A stretch of DNA of 64,000 bases from Acidobacteriota bacterium (GTDB taxonomy: Bacteria > Acidobacteriota > UBA6911 > JACQSX01). The notes beneath the pieces were generated by a model. That model had not been told where the DNA came from. It worked only from the letters and a program-made list of their open reading frames with translations, and did no database searches. The DNA lies in NCBI GenBank assembly GCA_016211105.1, contig JACQSX010000016.1, positions 124,001-188,000 on the forward strand, read 5' to 3'. Both the position numbers and the translations under genes were made by a program. Numbering within the stretch: the first letter of the stretch is position 1; every line of letters starts with the position of its first letter. This document shows positions 62,944 to 64,000 of this stretch, piece by piece.

Positions 62944-63348
62944 TCAATAATTTGTAACTTGGAGTCCCGGAACGCGCGAGAAATCTTTCAAGTTCCGAGT
63001 TACCAACAAAGCGCTGGAAAGCATCGCAGTGGTCGCAATGAGCAAGTCCATGGCAGAGATTCCTTGGCCGGTGTGCTCCAGTTTTGCGAGCAGTTTTCCA
63101 TAAAGGGGAGCAAATCTTTTGTCCGGATACTCAAGATGAAGTGCTTCGCAAAGCTGCCGAATTCGTTGCGCCTCTGTGGAAGGCCGATGAGAAAGCTCCG
63201 CCCCGGCGAACATCTCGCAGGCCACAAAAACGCTGATCCCAAGTTCCTGGCCCTTCACAGAATTGAGAAACGCCGTCGCCGGCCCTGATTGCTTGCGCGC
63301 CGTTTCGCGAAGGAGGTCGACCAAGAACGAGCTGTCCAGATGGATCAT
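62944..63348 (-). CDS. VapC-type PIN toxin
   Basis: A 134-residue PIN-domain RNase. Acidic residues: MIHLDSSFLVDLLRE (Asp5), VACEMFAGAELSH (Glu, about 44) and GISAMDLLIATTAM (Asp, about 99), ending in LLVTRNLKDFSRVPGLQV. It overlaps the antitoxin gene by 4 bases. A fragment of a second copy is at the window end. Confidence 0.9.
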   Translation of the reverse strand: MIHLDSSFLVDLLRETARKQSGPATAFLNSVKGQELGISVFVACEMFAGAELSHRPSTEAQRIRQLCEALHLEYPDKRFAPLYGKLLAKLEHTGQGISAMDLLIATTAMLSSALLVTRNLKDFSRVPGLQVTNY

Positions 63349-63578
63349 AATCTGATTACTCTGGCTCTATTGGCGCGCCGCGCCGCCAGTTGTTTTTCGA
63401 TCGCCTCCAAGGTTGATTCTGAAAGGACGATTTCTTGTAACACGGCTCGAAGCTGATCGGCCGTCTTTTTCTTGCCAAAATGCTCTTTGATCACCTGAGA
63501 AAAGGACTGTTTGGGCTTCTTGTGCTGGGCTAACAACTCATAAGCGTCCAGGTCGATTGTAATGGTTTTAACAGCCAT
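63345..63578 (-). CDS. VapB-type antitoxin
   Basis: 77 residues from ATG 63578: MAVKTITIDLDAYELLAQHK followed by SFSQVIKEHFGKKKTADQLR, a ribbon-helix-helix-like N-terminus with a helical toxin-binding end. A direct repeat AAGTGCATG lies at the start region (minus strand, about 63576-63597) and may be the operator. Confidence 0.8.
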   Translation of the reverse strand: MAVKTITIDLDAYELLAQHKKPKQSFSQVIKEHFGKKKTADQLRAVLQEIVLSESTLEAIEKQLAARRANRARVIRL

Positions 63579-63734
63579 GCACTTATCATGCACTTAGAAA
63601 AACGGGTTGTCAACATCAGATGAGTGTGAATTCTATTGCTCGGATTTATGAATAATCCTTCCAGTGCGTTGATGGAGAAGGTGGATTTGGGAATGGGGAA
63701 TTTCGACACAAAAAAAGGTCCGCAAAAAAGGCCG

Positions 63735-63901
63735 GCGGGGTACGCATCTGCTGCTGGCAAATACGTCCAATAACAGGGCACTGGTCTGGAACAGCGTTGC
63801 CGGAAGCATGTGCCGGCGGCGCTTTCCTTCGACGGGAGCTATCTGTGGGTAGGGGAGGTTAAGTTCTCTGATCGCCTGTTGCGTTTCAGCCCGTCACCTT
63901 G
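63735..63901 (+). pseudogene. Fragment of a beta-propeller-type protein C-terminus
   Basis: Translation gives GTHLLLANTSNNRALVWNSV. After a one-base shift near 63803 it continues HVPAALSFDGSYLWVGEVKF and SDRLLRFSPSP, then a stop. This looks like the last blades of an NHL- or propeller-type secreted protein. There is no start and the frame is broken. Confidence 0.5.
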
Positions 63902-63944
63902 ATCGCCTGCGTGATCTCATCCTGAAAAAAGGAAATTTATGAAT

Positions 63945-64000
63945 AAATTTGGACGCGAGCAAATCTCTTATCTGGATACTCAAGATGAAGCGTTTTGCCG
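63945..64000 (-). pseudogene. Second vapC-like fragment at the window edge
   Basis: The minus strand reads TLHLEYPDKRFARVQIYS then a stop. LHLEYPDKRFA is identical to part of the VapC at 62944-63348, and the DNA is also closely similar. The rest lies outside the window or is lost. Confidence 0.5.

Overview
The window looks like a chromosomal segment of an Acidobacteriota-type bacterium. The grounds are a complete GspE-F-G-H-I-J-K-L-M-C-D type II secretion operon headed by an ECF sigma/anti-sigma pair, several secreted protein families that I associate with that phylum, and many short palindromic intergenic repeats. This placement is an inference from gene content and has not been tested by any search.

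Left part (0-30 kb) is mostly core genome. It holds the 3' part of guaB, a small accessory pair (glycosyltransferase plus NDP-hexose 2,3-dehydratase) next to a transposase remnant, then the sigma/anti-sigma/T2SS operon (4.2-18.8 kb). After that come an rRNA/tRNA uracil methyltransferase, a run of secreted proteins, a histone-deacetylase-like enzyme, the PLP biosynthesis locus (regulator, pdxS, pdxT), signal peptide peptidase SppA, an ACT-domain protein and a GYD-domain protein.

Middle part (30-51 kb) is accessory. A tRNA-Val(TAC) gene carries an integrative element of about 9.75 kb flanked by 47-bp direct repeats (30032-30078 and 39780-39826). Its tyrosine integrase lies next to the right end and repeated TGTCCACA boxes lie inside both ends. 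The core carries an excisionase-like protein, a split DUF3987-type helicase/primase and small regulators; the cargo is secreted proteins and lipoproteins. A second accessory block (39.8-45.6 kb) ends at a third, degenerate copy of the tRNA 3' end. It holds a retropepsin-like protease operon, an HNH protein, a broken ATPase, HicBA and a DUF1778/GNAT toxin-antitoxin pair. Beyond it lie a large secreted repeat protein, a truncated AlbA/Schlafen-type gene and a Phd/PIN toxin-antitoxin pair bracketed by 38-bp repeats, beside a serine-recombinase remnant.

Right part (51-64 kb) begins with a two-gene system related to 2-hydroxyacyl-CoA dehydratase and its ATP-dependent activator, then a membrane mannosyltransferase-like protein. 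It then passes into a decaying trehalose locus: otsA looks intact, while DUF5752, a TreT-like glycosyltransferase and a cation/proton antiporter are frameshifted or deleted. The window ends with VapBC and further gene fragments. Two related ~100-bp sequences in inverted orientation bracket the decaying locus.
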